The notes beneath the pieces were generated by a model. That model was not told the DNA's origin and did not search any database. It saw only the letters and a program-made list of their open reading frames with translations. Of a stretch of 64,000 bases of DNA, positions 52,110 through 61,591 are shown piece by piece. Positions within the stretch are counted from its first letter, which is position 1. Each line of letters begins with the position of its first letter. Source of the stretch: RPQJ01 sp963696545 (GTDB lineage: Bacteria > Pseudomonadota > Gammaproteobacteria > Steroidobacterales > Steroidobacteraceae); the NCBI GenBank assembly GCA_963696545.1, contig CAVOKQ010000007.1, positions 556,651-620,650 on the forward strand. Reading direction: 5' to 3'. The translations under genes were made by a program, and so were the position numbers.

Positions 52110-54461
52110 TCATGGCGACGGTAACTGCATTGCGCCCGCCGGCCGCGCCAGGCTGATGACGGCACAGCCATCGCCCTGCTCGAAACGCACTCGGCCGCCA
52201 AGAGCCCGGGCGAGATCCCGGCCTGTGAGCCCGGGAAACATCTTCGTTTCCTGGGCACCAACGACGACGTGCGTGACTTCGAGTGCGTCGAGGAACGCGC
52301 GGCTGTCGGGCGCCTCGTCGCCATCCTGGGCAGCCGTATACGCCTCCTGCATGCGGCGCTCGTACTCGCGGAAGCGGTCCCAGGTCCGCGGCCCGGTGGG
52401 CGAATCGCCGCGCAATCGCGGCGAGAACTGCCATGCGTGCCGGGTCCAGCCGCAGATGCCCGGCCTGCCGGAGAACGCCGCGATGCGGCCCGCCCAGCCG
52501 TAGTCCACCGGAACGCCGGCCACGATCTCGCCCGTGCCGCAGAGTTCCGCGATCCGCACCGGCGTGGGAATCCTCGCGAGTTCGGCCGCAATGGCGGAAT
52601 CGCAGGGGAAGTCGCGGGCGAAGAACGCCGACCCGTCGAACCCGGGAACGTCGGGCGTGCGCACCCGCCGGTCCGCCACCGAATACGCGTGCACCGTTAC
52701 CCAGGTCGCGGCCAGCATTACCGCCGCTGCCGCAAGCGTCCGCGCGTAACGCCCGTTTTCGAGCGCGGCGCGCAGGGCCGGACCGAAGGCGATCACCACG
52801 AGGAACGGGACCAGGTAGTAGCCCTCCAGCCAGAACCGCATCGCCAGGTTCCATCGCTTCCAGTCGCCCGACCCGCGATGCGCGAAATCCCCCACGAGGA
52901 TTTCCGGCATGATCCACACGACGAATGCCGCGGCGCCGAGTACCACGAGGGCCGTGCGGTCCTCCCCGTCCGCGGAGCGACGTGGAGCGAACGCGAGCGT
53001 GCAGAGCGCGCAGCCGGCGGCGACCGCGACGCCGCCGCGCGTGACCGCGAGCACGGCCACCAGCACCGCCGCTGCAATCAGTGGCTTGCGGGAAACCAGC
53101 CACGGCCGCCCCTGTGCGCCGGCCCGCAGGGCCACGAGTCCCGCGCCGAGCGCGGCGACGAAGAACGCAAGCGATCCCGCCTGCGCCGAGATGAACCCGG
53201 CGAGCGGGCTCGCGATCCGCGCCTCGACCCAGTACCAGCCGGTCGCCGGCGACTGGTGGTGCCATAGCGCGGGCAGCGTGAGCGCGAGGGCAAGCGCGCC
53301 GGTCGCGCCGAGATTCGTCAAGAGGACCCGCAATTTCGGCCACTCGCGCCGCCACGTCCGCATGCCAGCGATGCCCGCACAGGCGCTGCCCAGCACCGCG
53401 ACGTCGAGCAACACGCTGCCCGAATGCGACAGGTAGACGGCCGAAGCGAGCGCCGCCACGAGCATCACCCGCGCAAGCTCGAGGCTCCGCGACGACAGCA
53501 GGAGCGCCATGGCGCCGTAGAGCGCCACCTGCAGGAAGAACACCCGCTGGAACGGGTGATGATCGCCCTGCAGCAGCAGGAAGAAGGGATACTGCGAGTA
53601 CGTGTAAGGCACGACCTCGCGCTCGAGCGACCACCACGGAGCCTCCGGCCCGCCCGCGAGTGCTTCGAACACCCGCCACACCGCGAGCCCGCTCGTGGAC
53701 AGGAACACGCCCAGTCCGAGCCCCAGGCTCACCGCCAGCGCGGCGCGGCGCCCGAGTCGCGAATCGCCGGACGTGAGCAGGGCCTGGGTCCAGGCGGAGA
53801 GCGCGAAGCTGCCGAGCAGCAAGAGAAAGACGTCGGAGAAGACGAACAGCACGCCTCCGGCGGCGCCGTCCCCGGTCAGCACCCGCCATCCCCACGCGGC
53901 GAGACCGGGAAGCGCGTGCAGCAGGACGTAGTAGTCGATGGGCTGGCCCGCCAGCCACAGGTTCTCCGGCGGGTAACCGCTCCCGTGGACAAAGGCCTGC
54001 ATCAGCGAGAAGTTGAAGAGCTTCTCCGATCCGACGTGGGCGTAGTCGTTGTACCAGTAGAGCGAAGGCCAGCGAGTGCGCAGCGCGTACAACGCGAGGA
54101 AGACGACCGCGTAGACCGCAAGCAGCACCGAGTCCGCGCGCCGGTCCCATCCCGCGCGACCGCCATTGCCGTCCAGGCGGGCGGCATGGCCGTTCCCGGC
54201 GTCGAGCGGGCGCGCCCGCATGGCCCAGCCCGCGACGCCCAGCAGGACCATCGTGACCGGCACGGCGAGGGAATACGGCGGGATCACGCGCGCAGCCAGC
54301 GAGAACGCGAGCAGCGCCAAGGGGAACCCCACGGTGAGGCTGACCGCGACCAGCGGGACGCGCCGCGCATCGCCGAAAACGCGTCGGCAGAGCGGCATGG
54401 CCGCCACCGCGCTCGCGGCCACCACGAACAGGTACAGCGCTATGGGCCCGAGGACGTGCAT
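52110..54461 (-). CDS. DUF2298-type multi-pass membrane protein
   Basis: A 783-residue protein with a dozen or more hydrophobic helices. The segment WPSLYWYNDYAHVGSEKLFNFSLMQAFVHGSGYPPENLWLAGQPIDYYVLLHALPG matches the conserved region of DUF2298/YYY proteins, putative membrane glycosyltransferases. The C-terminal 200 residues are periplasmic in character (FDGSAFFARDFPCDSAIAAELARIPTPVRIAELCGTGEIVAG). It is convergent with the GtrA gene, and its 3' end is 20 bases from the GtrA stop. Confidence 0.85.
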   Translation of the reverse strand: MHVLGPIALYLFVVAASAVAAMPLCRRVFGDARRVPLVAVSLTVGFPLALLAFSLAARVIPPYSLAVPVTMVLLGVAGWAMRARPLDAGNGHAARLDGNGGRAGWDRRADSVLLAVYAVVFLALYALRTRWPSLYWYNDYAHVGSEKLFNFSLMQAFVHGSGYPPENLWLAGQPIDYYVLLHALPGLAAWGWRVLTGDGAAGGVLFVFSDVFLLLLGSFALSAWTQALLTSGDSRLGRRAALAVSLGLGLGVFLSTSGLAVWRVFEALAGGPEAPWWSLEREVVPYTYSQYPFFLLLQGDHHPFQRVFFLQVALYGAMALLLSSRSLELARVMLVAALASAVYLSHSGSVLLDVAVLGSACAGIAGMRTWRREWPKLRVLLTNLGATGALALALTLPALWHHQSPATGWYWVEARIASPLAGFISAQAGSLAFFVAALGAGLVALRAGAQGRPWLVSRKPLIAAAVLVAVLAVTRGGVAVAAGCALCTLAFAPRRSADGEDRTALVVLGAAAFVVWIMPEILVGDFAHRGSGDWKRWNLAMRFWLEGYYLVPFLVVIAFGPALRAALENGRYARTLAAAAVMLAATWVTVHAYSVADRRVRTPDVPGFDGSAFFARDFPCDSAIAAELARIPTPVRIAELCGTGEIVAGVPVDYGWAGRIAAFSGRPGICGWTRHAWQFSPRLRGDSPTGPRTWDRFREYERRMQEAYTAAQDGDEAPDSRAFLDALEVTHVVVGAQETKMFPGLTGRDLARALGGRVRFEQGDGCAVISLARPAGAMQLPSP

Positions 54462-54553
54462 GGAGCTACGATCCGTGCGCCGTAACCCGGGGCCCGGGAA
54501 CGGGACGCGCGGCGACCCTGGCCTGCGCGCCCCCTCCGGTCATGACCGCCGGA

Positions 54554-56014
54554 TCAGGTGCCGGCCTCCGCGGCCGGCGGCGCGTCGCTCGCGGCGGGCG
54601 CTGGCGGCTCCTCGCCCATGAGCTGGTACAGGATCGCCGGATCCTCCTCCTCCTCGGCCAGCAGCGAGTGGCAGGTATCGCACTTCTTGCTGATCTTCTC
54701 GCCGTCGTCTGTCGTGTGCTTCTTGTCGTGGCAGCGGAAGCAACCCGGCGACTGCTTGTGGCCGATGTGGTTGGGATAGGTGTTCCAGGTGACCTTCATC
54801 GCCGGGAACACGTTCCAGCTGTACACGTCGCCGAGCGCCTTGCCGGCCTGCGCGATCGCATCCGCATTCGACTTCGCGAGGTCCGGGTAATTCTTGGCGT
54901 AGAACGCGGCGATGTCGGCCGCGATGCCTGTCCGTGCCGCATCCTGCGACGGGTACTCCACCTGGACGGCCCGCAGGCCCTCGCGCTTGATGAAGGGCAG
55001 CGTCTTGTCGATCGCGCCCTGCTCCATCGAGTTGTCGATCTCGTTGGCCGGCTGCCGGTAGACGTGCGTCGGCCGGTTGTGGCAATCGACGCAATCCATC
55101 GGGCGCCACTCGGCGTCCTTGGGCGCCGCCTCGTTCTTGAAGAGCTTGACCTTGCCGTCCGCCCCGGTCATCTCGACGTCGTAGATCTTCTCGCGGCTCG
55201 CGTCCGACAGGTAGCGTATCTTCGTGCCCTGCCCGACGTGCCAGTGGATACCGGACGCAGTGCGGCCGTGCTGGCCGCCGATCTTCAGCATGAGCACCGT
55301 GTGCAGTTCGGTGTTCTTCTCGTCGTCCGCGTAGTGCACGCGCACCCGCATCTTGTCGCCGACGAACTTGGTCGGCCAGTGGCACTGCTCGCAGGTCTCG
55401 CGGGCCGGGCGCAGGTTGTGCACCGGCGTCGAGATCGGCGTCGGGTAGAGATTGAACATCACGGCGATGAGCTGCCAGCTGCCGGAGAGCTTGGACTTCA
55501 CGAACCAGTCCGCCCCCGGACCGATGTGGCAATCGGCGCAGGCGACCCGCGAGTGCGGCGAGCGCTGGTGCGCCGTGTACTCCGGCTGCATGACCGTGTG
55601 GCAGGTCGTGCCGCAGAACTCCACCGACTCCATGTACTCGACGCCCTTGTAGGTGCCGACCGCGAGCACGACGAGGCCGATCAGCGACATCACCCCGAAG
55701 GTCGCCAGGGCCTTGCGCGTACGCGGCGTGTTCAGGTCGATCACCGGCAGAGCCGCCAGCGACTTGCCGCCGGCCGCGGCTGCACGCTCCTTCTTGGTCT
55801 GACGCCAGACACCGACGGGGACGAGCACCAGCCCGGTCACGACCACGGCGGGCAGGAGCAGGTAGGTGATGATCCCCAGGTAAGGTCCGCCCCTGAAGCC
55901 CAGGTTCTGGATCAGGAACAGCGTCACGAACACCAGGAAGCCGACCAGCGCGATCACCGTGCCGACCATGGCGAGCGCGCTGCGGGTGATTACCGAAACA
56001 TAGTTCCTGATCAT
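54554..56014 (-). CDS. NapC/NirT-family inner-membrane multiheme cytochrome (ImcH-like)
   Basis: A 486-residue protein, start ATG 56014. Three membrane helices lie near residues 10-35, 45-70 and 100-125. The first heme-like motif is CGTTCH (three residues between cysteines) in VEFCGTTCHTVMQPEYTAH, followed by five CXXCH motifs (CADCH, CEQCH, CVDCH, CFRCH, CDTCH). The three-helix, NapC/NirT layout and length resemble the Geobacter menaquinol oxidase ImcH, which feeds electrons to periplasmic cytochromes. It ends the right-hand operon, with an acidic/proline-rich tail. Confidence 0.85.
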   Translation of the reverse strand: MIRNYVSVITRSALAMVGTVIALVGFLVFVTLFLIQNLGFRGGPYLGIITYLLLPAVVVTGLVLVPVGVWRQTKKERAAAAGGKSLAALPVIDLNTPRTRKALATFGVMSLIGLVVLAVGTYKGVEYMESVEFCGTTCHTVMQPEYTAHQRSPHSRVACADCHIGPGADWFVKSKLSGSWQLIAVMFNLYPTPISTPVHNLRPARETCEQCHWPTKFVGDKMRVRVHYADDEKNTELHTVLMLKIGGQHGRTASGIHWHVGQGTKIRYLSDASREKIYDVEMTGADGKVKLFKNEAAPKDAEWRPMDCVDCHNRPTHVYRQPANEIDNSMEQGAIDKTLPFIKREGLRAVQVEYPSQDAARTGIAADIAAFYAKNYPDLAKSNADAIAQAGKALGDVYSWNVFPAMKVTWNTYPNHIGHKQSPGCFRCHDKKHTTDDGEKISKKCDTCHSLLAEEEEDPAILYQLMGEEPPAPAASDAPPAAEAGT

Positions 56015-56152
56015 GGGTGGCCCCCGGGCCGACACTGCGAACCGAAATCGTCGCCGGCGAAGCATAACGCTTCGCGCGACCACGACCAACGACGCCGCGC
56101 TCGTCTAGCGGCGAATACGTATGCGATCGGAAACCGTGGCGGCGTCAGGCCG

Positions 56153-56461
56153 TCACTTGAGCGTCGAGTAGTACGCCGCGACGTTCGCGACGTCGGCGTC
56201 GCTCAGCTTCTTCGCCTCTTTCGTCATCTTCGCGCTCTTCGTGCGCGTGCCATCCTTGTATTCCGCGATCGCCTTGGTGAACTTGTCCACCGACAGGCCG
56301 GCGATGCCCGGGATCTCGTCGTCGCCCTTGCCGTCGTCGCCGTGGCAATCGACGCAGGAATCCTCCGACAGCTTCTTGCCGGCGGCGGCGTCGGCCGCGT
56401 AGGTCGGCGTCGCGAACATCGCGCAGGCGCAGAGCGCGAGGGACAGGGAAATTCTGTTCAT
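56153..56461 (-). CDS. Small periplasmic c-type cytochrome (paralogue of 21608-21919)
   Basis: A 102-residue precursor with signal peptide (CAMFATPTYAADA) and heme motif CVDCH, followed by GDDGKGDDEIPGIAGLSVDKFTKAI and ANVAAYYSTLK. It shares most residues with the cytochrome beside mtrB. It lies between the NrfD and NapC/NirT genes of the electron-transfer operon, a good candidate for a diffusible carrier. Confidence 0.9.
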   Translation of the reverse strand: MNRISLSLALCACAMFATPTYAADAAAGKKLSEDSCVDCHGDDGKGDDEIPGIAGLSVDKFTKAIAEYKDGTRTKSAKMTKEAKKLSDADVANVAAYYSTLK

Positions 56462-56544
56462 TTGATTCTCCTCAGATTGGGTGTCAGCCGGCCGGCCCGG
56501 ATTCTCGTCGAATCCGCTCCCCACCGCCAGCGTAACCGCGCCCG

Positions 56545-57765
56545 CTAGTGGGCGGGCCTGCCGTGTTCCTCCATCCATCGCGCCGGCAGCAGCCAGGAGA
56601 GCACGGCCAGGATGATGAAGGGCAGCGACAGCAGCACGGCCGCCATCAGCAGGCTCTCCATGCCCGTCAGCTCCATCTTGTAGGCCATCAGGCCGCGGAA
56701 GCTCTTGGAGAAGAGCTGCCCGCCGATCACGACGTTCCAGCGCATGCTGAAAATGCCCATTGCGATGAGCAGCACCGACACGAAGTACATGATCTTGCGC
56801 ATGTCGTCGTTGAAGCGCCGGCTGCGCACCAGCGACAGGATGAGCATCGGCAGAAGCATGCCCAGCGCCACCTGCATGATCACCAGGCTGTTGAAGAGCT
56901 TCACGGACACGAGCTCGCCCAGGATCTTGATCGACTCCTCGCTCTGGTAGATGCGATGGATGTAGTCGAGGCCCTCGAGGGCGAAGTCCACGATGATGGC
57001 AACGAGCAGGAAGAGCCCGACCTTGTCCAGGCAGCGCATGTCCAGCTTCTGGTTGCGCAGCAGGCTGATCACCATGTAGACCAGCATCACCATCGCGATG
57101 CCCGACACGATCGCGGACATCAGGAACACGATGGGCATCAGCACGCTGCCCCACCATGGGTTCGCCTTGATCGAGCCGAAGATGAACCCGACGTAGCCGT
57201 GCAGCAGGAACGCCGACGGGATGCCGATGATCGTGACGATCCTGCTCGTACGGTGGTCCCAGGCCACGGCCTCCGGGCTCACGTCGTTCGAGAAGAGCGA
57301 GAGAGCGCGGTACAGGAGCTTCTTGAGTCCCGCCGCCTGCCGCGCCATGAGCACCAGCTGCTCGCGGTATTCGAGCCAGACTTCGATCAGCAGGATGCCG
57401 AGCAGGTACCACAGGTACACGAACCCGAACATGGCCATCGCCGAGGTCGGCTGCGGCGTCATGAAGATCTCGTAGGCACGCTCCGGATGGCCGAGGTGCA
57501 GCTGCAGCGGCATGCCCGCGATCAGCATGAAGGACAACGCCGTGAGCAGCGCCAGCCGGTAGATCGGCTGCACCTCGACGACGTTGAACACCTTGACCAG
57601 CGACGCGAGGATGAAAGCTCCAGCGACGATTCCGGTCAGGTATGGGTAAACGACGATCAGGATCGACCAGTGCGTCTCGACTTCGTTCGGGTAGATGAAG
57701 CCGGTCACCTGGCTCAGCTGGCTGGCCAGCTGTTCGTACAGCCCCGTGGGCACCGCGCCGCTCAT
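56545..57765 (-). CDS. NrfD/PsrC-family membrane subunit (module B)
   Basis: A 406-residue protein of about nine or ten membrane helices (WSILIVVYPYLTGIVAGAFILASLV, LIAGMPLQLHLGHPERAYEIFMTPQPTSAM, then repeated hydrophobic runs). NrfD-like subunits bind quinol and pair with a four-cluster ferredoxin. The ATG overlaps the stop of the ferredoxin gene by four bases, so the two are a translational pair. Confidence 0.9.
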   Translation of the reverse strand: MSGAVPTGLYEQLASQLSQVTGFIYPNEVETHWSILIVVYPYLTGIVAGAFILASLVKVFNVVEVQPIYRLALLTALSFMLIAGMPLQLHLGHPERAYEIFMTPQPTSAMAMFGFVYLWYLLGILLIEVWLEYREQLVLMARQAAGLKKLLYRALSLFSNDVSPEAVAWDHRTSRIVTIIGIPSAFLLHGYVGFIFGSIKANPWWGSVLMPIVFLMSAIVSGIAMVMLVYMVISLLRNQKLDMRCLDKVGLFLLVAIIVDFALEGLDYIHRIYQSEESIKILGELVSVKLFNSLVIMQVALGMLLPMLILSLVRSRRFNDDMRKIMYFVSVLLIAMGIFSMRWNVVIGGQLFSKSFRGLMAYKMELTGMESLLMAAVLLSLPFIILAVLSWLLPARWMEEHGRPAH

Positions 57766-58541
57766 CGAACTTCTCCGTCAAGGTTTGCGTACAGCGCCTT
57801 GGGCTCGGTGTTCAGGTCCGGCTTCAATACGCTGATCATGTTCTCGCGCTGGAAGCGCACCAGCCGGTCGGCCTTGCCCTTGAGGTCGCCAAAGATGCGC
57901 GCCTCGGTCGGGCACACCTCGACGCAGGCCGGCAGCAGGCCCTTGGTGATGCGGTGGTAGCAGAAGGTGCACTTGTCGGCCGTCTTGGTCAGCGGGTTCA
58001 GGTAGCGGGCGCCGTACGGGCAGGCCTGGATGCAGTAGCGGCAGCCGATGCAGCGCTTCTCGTCCACCAGGACCACGCCGTCCTTGGTCTGGAAGGTCGC
58101 GCCGACCGGGCAGACCTGCACGCAGGGTGGATGCGCGCACTGGTTGCACAGCTTCGGCACGAAGAACGTGCGAAGCACGTCCGGGTCCACCGGCTGGTCC
58201 TGCTCGGCGAGTCGCTGCTCCGGTGTCTTGGTGCTGATGCACTCCACCTTCACCTCGCCGTCGGCGTGGATCGAGTAGCGCTCGATCCAGGTGCGGAAGA
58301 AGAACGGCTCCTCGGGCACGTTGTTCTCCGTCTTGCACGCCTCGACGCAGCGATTGCAGCCGATGCACTTGTCGACGTCGACGCCCATGCCGTACCAGTG
58401 GTCGGTCGGGTCGTAGCCCGGCGTGGCCTTCGGGGCCGCAGTCGCCGGGTCATTTCCCGCCGCCTGGGCGGCGAGCGCGCCGCACACCCCGGCAGCCGGG
58501 AAGAAGATGATCGCGTCCTTGAGGAACTCGCGCTTGTTCAC
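57762..58541 (-). CDS. Four-cluster 4Fe-4S ferredoxin-type subunit (module B)
   Basis: A 259-residue protein, start GTG 58541. It has an N-terminal segment NKREFLKDAIIFF resembling a Tat signal with KR in place of RR, then four cluster motifs (CIGCNRCVEAC, CNQCAHPPCVQVC, CIGCRYCIQAC, CTFCYHRITKGLLPACVEVC). This is the HybA/DmsB/PsrB family, which relays electrons between an NrfD quinol subunit and a periplasmic partner. Overlaps the octaheme gene upstream. Confidence 0.92.
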   Translation of the reverse strand: MNKREFLKDAIIFFPAAGVCGALAAQAAGNDPATAAPKATPGYDPTDHWYGMGVDVDKCIGCNRCVEACKTENNVPEEPFFFRTWIERYSIHADGEVKVECISTKTPEQRLAEQDQPVDPDVLRTFFVPKLCNQCAHPPCVQVCPVGATFQTKDGVVLVDEKRCIGCRYCIQACPYGARYLNPLTKTADKCTFCYHRITKGLLPACVEVCPTEARIFGDLKGKADRLVRFQRENMISVLKPDLNTEPKALYANLDGEVR

Positions 58542-59281
58542 TTGGGCCCCTCCGGCAGGTGGGCGTAATGGCACTCCCAGCACACGTAGGTGCGGCCGTG
58601 CGAACTGAAGTCGACGCGCGAACTGGCCGCCGCCGGGTCGGTCGATGCCGTGTCGTGGCAGCGAGCGCAGGCCTCGCGCCCTTGCGGCTTGGTCGGATAC
58701 GCCGACCGCGGCTCGACCAGGTGCTGCTCCGGCGCCTGGTGGCATTCGGTGCAGGCGAGTTCCGCGTGCGTCGACATCGCCTTGGTCCGTGCGATCAAGC
58801 CGTGGCAGCCGCCGCAGTCCTGCGGAGCCTCGTCGGGCTTCGGATCGTGCGGGTCGTGGCAACTCACGCAGCGCTTGCCGGGCTTGTGCTTCTGGCCGTC
58901 GACCTGCGGGAAACCATTGGGTCGCGACGCGACGAAGCCGTGGCAGCCAAGGCAGAACTCGCGGTTGCGGTGCTTGGGCGGGGTCGCCGCCTTGTCATCC
59001 TTGTTGGCGACGTGCGCAGCGGCCGGGCCGTGGCAGTTCTCGCAGCCGATGGTGCGGTGGAACCCACCGAGCTTCGTGTCGTACTCCTCCTGGTGGCACT
59101 CACGGCAGGTGGCCATGCCGGCGTAGTGCACGGGCTTGGCCATCTCGCGAACCACCTTGGCGGCCTGGTGCGGCTTCGCCGAGATCCAGCTCTCGGGCAG
59201 CAGGAAGAAACGGGTCACGACGACGACCAGGAACAGCCCGAGGATGATGCCGAGCCGCTGCATCTGCTCAGGACGCTTCAC
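58538..59281 (-). CDS. Membrane-anchored octaheme c-type cytochrome
   Basis: A 247-residue protein. GTG 59281 (VKRPEQMQRLGIILGLFLVVVVTRFFLLPESW) gives an uncleaved N-terminal membrane helix, then eight CXXCH motifs (CRECH, CENCH, CLGCH, CVSCH, CGGCH, CTECH, CARCH, CWECH). ATG 59263 is an alternative start. With the ferredoxin and NrfD downstream it forms a three-part quinol/periplasmic electron module like the Geobacter Cbc complexes. Confidence 0.88.
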   Translation of the reverse strand: MKRPEQMQRLGIILGLFLVVVVTRFFLLPESWISAKPHQAAKVVREMAKPVHYAGMATCRECHQEEYDTKLGGFHRTIGCENCHGPAAAHVANKDDKAATPPKHRNREFCLGCHGFVASRPNGFPQVDGQKHKPGKRCVSCHDPHDPKPDEAPQDCGGCHGLIARTKAMSTHAELACTECHQAPEQHLVEPRSAYPTKPQGREACARCHDTASTDPAAASSRVDFSSHGRTYVCWECHYAHLPEGPK

Positions 59282-59432
59282 TGGGCACTCCTGCAGGCGC
59301 TGCGGCCCTGCGACGAGCCGGGATTGATTGCGTCGGCAGCCATGACTCCCCCCTATGCCGGCCACGCTCCCACGAGGCGTGGACGGGCGGATGTTAGGTC
59401 GCCGCCCGCCCGAATCATCTAGGTAATTTCAA

Positions 59433-61541
59433 CTACGGGCCGGTCTGGTCGCCGCGGCGAGTCCGCGGCCGCGTCGTGTAGCCCGTGAAGATGCTGGTAT
59501 CCAGGGGGAAGGCATCGGGACTGAAGATGGCATCGTAGACGTGCCAGCCGACTGCCAGCAGCAACACGACCAATGCCTGGTGGGAATGCATCATTGCCGC
59601 GAGCGCGATCGCCTCGCCAGGCAGGTAACTGGCAACAGCAATCGGGAACCACAGGATGATCCCGCTCAGCGCCATCACCACGACGCCGGTCAGCACCAGC
59701 CAGTAGGTGAACTTTTCCTTGTAGTCATACCAGTCATGGTCTGCCGGCCCGGCCGCGAGGCCCAGGCCGTAGCGGGTGTCGTGGGCCGCGTCGAGCAGGT
59801 CCTGCCGCGATATGAGCATTGACAGGCGCCAGCCGCGCACCGTGACCCCGAACACTGCAGTGGCGATGTGCAGCAGCAGGAGCGCTGCCAGCGCCGCCCC
59901 GGCGTAATGGTGGATGCGCCTCGCGCTCTCGACGCCGCCCACCAGGGAGAGCAGCCACTGCGAGGCTGCGAGTTCGTGGAATTTCTGCGCCAGCCCCGTC
60001 GCCGCAAGCACCGCGACCAGCGCGATCAGCACGAGATGCTCCACTATCCGTGCCGCCGTGAATCTCCGGATCCTGCTGGCGCCCCTGGCGGCATCAGTCT
60101 CGCCGCCCGCCTTCGCCGCGGCGGTCGGCCCGACGACGTGCTGCCTGGCATGGAGCGCGACGTGCAGCAGCATCCCCAGCAGCATCAGCGGCAGCAGCAC
60201 CGTGTAGGACCGGTCGACGAGGAACAGCAGCGGCGTGCGCGACAGGCTCGGCGTGTAGTGCGACAGCCATGCGTCGGGGAACGCCACACTCGCATCTTCG
60301 TGGCACTGCCTGCATTTCCTGAGCAGCAGCACCTTGACCGCGGCGGGACCGAGCGCGGACATGGACTTGATGTCATGCGTCCCATGGCAGTCGGTGCAGA
60401 CCGCAATCGGCCGGCTCGGCTGATCGGCGCCAGTGGCCTGGTCCCGGTAGATGCTGACCGTCGAACCATGGAAGTCCGACAGGTAGGTCTTCACGACGTC
60501 GGCGGACAGCCCGTACTTGCGGGCGATGGCCTCGTTGGCGTGACAGCTGCCGCACATGAACGGGATGTCGTAACGATAGCCGGCAGTCAGCGGGTCTCCG
60601 GTGTCATGCGCCCTGTGGCAGTCGATGCAGATCGGCACGTCCTGGTTCTTCGCGTTGACCAGGGCATCGCCATGCACGCTGGACGCGTAGCTGGCATAGA
60701 GCTTCGCGTGGCACTCGCCGCACTTGGCCGCGCTCGCCGCGCGGTCGTGGCTGAATGACGTGATCCGGTGCGATCCGTGGCAGTCGACGCAACCCGGCGT
60801 ACCCGGATGGCCCCGCCTCAGCAGGTTGTAGTGGATGCCCTCCAGCGACTTCGTGTACATGTCGAAGTGGCAGTGCTTGCAGAGCTCGTTGGGCGCTGCC
60901 GCGCCGCGATGGCTGCCTGGGACGCCTTCCTGCGGGTGCGACTGCCCGGAGTAGCCGGCGTGACAGCCCGCACAACTCAGGTTGCCGTGGATGATGGGCG
61001 CGAGCGCTGGCGTGCCCGACCTGCCTTCGGCCGGCGGCGTGGCCGGGGCCTGGGCCGGGTGACATCGCAGGCAGTGGGTCGTCGCGTCATCCAGGACTCC
61101 GCCCCCACCGACCGGCATGATCGAGTGGGCCGGGTGACAGTCGGTGCACACCGGAGCCCGACCCGCAGCTTCCTGCTCGAGCAGGCTCTTGTGCACCGCG
61201 AAGCGACCGAGTTCCTGGTCGAGGTGGCAACGCCTGCAGATCCGGGAATAACGGAGCTTGAAGAGTTCCTCGCTCCTGAAACGCCGCTGCTCGTGGCCCT
61301 TGCCGGTCAGTGACTGGTCATGGCAGTCGGTGCAGGCCAGGAAGCCGTGCACCGATGCCTTGAATTGCCCCTCATCTACGAAGGCCTCGATCCTGCCACC
61401 CTGGGAAAACTCGATCGCGGGGCCCTTGTCCGCGTGGCAGGCGAGGCAGGCCCCCGTCTCGGCCGGAGCGGGCGCATGCACCAGGGTCCCCAGGGCCACG
61501 ATCCCGAGCAGCCGCAGCAGCCTCGGCAGCCGATCGGTCAT
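59433..61541 (-). CDS. 13-heme c-type cytochrome fused to a membrane b-type cytochrome domain
   Basis: A 702-residue precursor with signal peptide (LVHAPAPAETG). The first 430 residues carry thirteen CXXCH motifs, including CLACH, CTDCH, CRRCH, CLRCH, CAGCH, CKHCH, CVDCH, CGECH, CIDCH, CGSCH and CRQCH. After it come about five membrane helices (SYTVLLPLMLLGMLLHVALH, VEHLVLIALVAVLAATGLAQKF, HHYAGAALAALLLLHIATAVFG, YWLVLTGVVVMALSGIILWFP, MMHSHQALVVLLLAVGWHVYDAIF) with histidines placed as in diheme cytochrome b561/formate-dehydrogenase gamma domains. CbcL of Geobacter has the same idea with nine hemes. Confidence 0.88.
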   Translation of the reverse strand: MTDRLPRLLRLLGIVALGTLVHAPAPAETGACLACHADKGPAIEFSQGGRIEAFVDEGQFKASVHGFLACTDCHDQSLTGKGHEQRRFRSEELFKLRYSRICRRCHLDQELGRFAVHKSLLEQEAAGRAPVCTDCHPAHSIMPVGGGGVLDDATTHCLRCHPAQAPATPPAEGRSGTPALAPIIHGNLSCAGCHAGYSGQSHPQEGVPGSHRGAAAPNELCKHCHFDMYTKSLEGIHYNLLRRGHPGTPGCVDCHGSHRITSFSHDRAASAAKCGECHAKLYASYASSVHGDALVNAKNQDVPICIDCHRAHDTGDPLTAGYRYDIPFMCGSCHANEAIARKYGLSADVVKTYLSDFHGSTVSIYRDQATGADQPSRPIAVCTDCHGTHDIKSMSALGPAAVKVLLLRKCRQCHEDASVAFPDAWLSHYTPSLSRTPLLFLVDRSYTVLLPLMLLGMLLHVALHARQHVVGPTAAAKAGGETDAARGASRIRRFTAARIVEHLVLIALVAVLAATGLAQKFHELAASQWLLSLVGGVESARRIHHYAGAALAALLLLHIATAVFGVTVRGWRLSMLISRQDLLDAAHDTRYGLGLAAGPADHDWYDYKEKFTYWLVLTGVVVMALSGIILWFPIAVASYLPGEAIALAAMMHSHQALVVLLLAVGWHVYDAIFSPDAFPLDTSIFTGYTTRPRTRRGDQTGP

Positions 61542-61591
61542 TACCGTCCTGTGCCGTGCTGCGAACACCCTCTTGTGTCCTGGTCCCCGGG

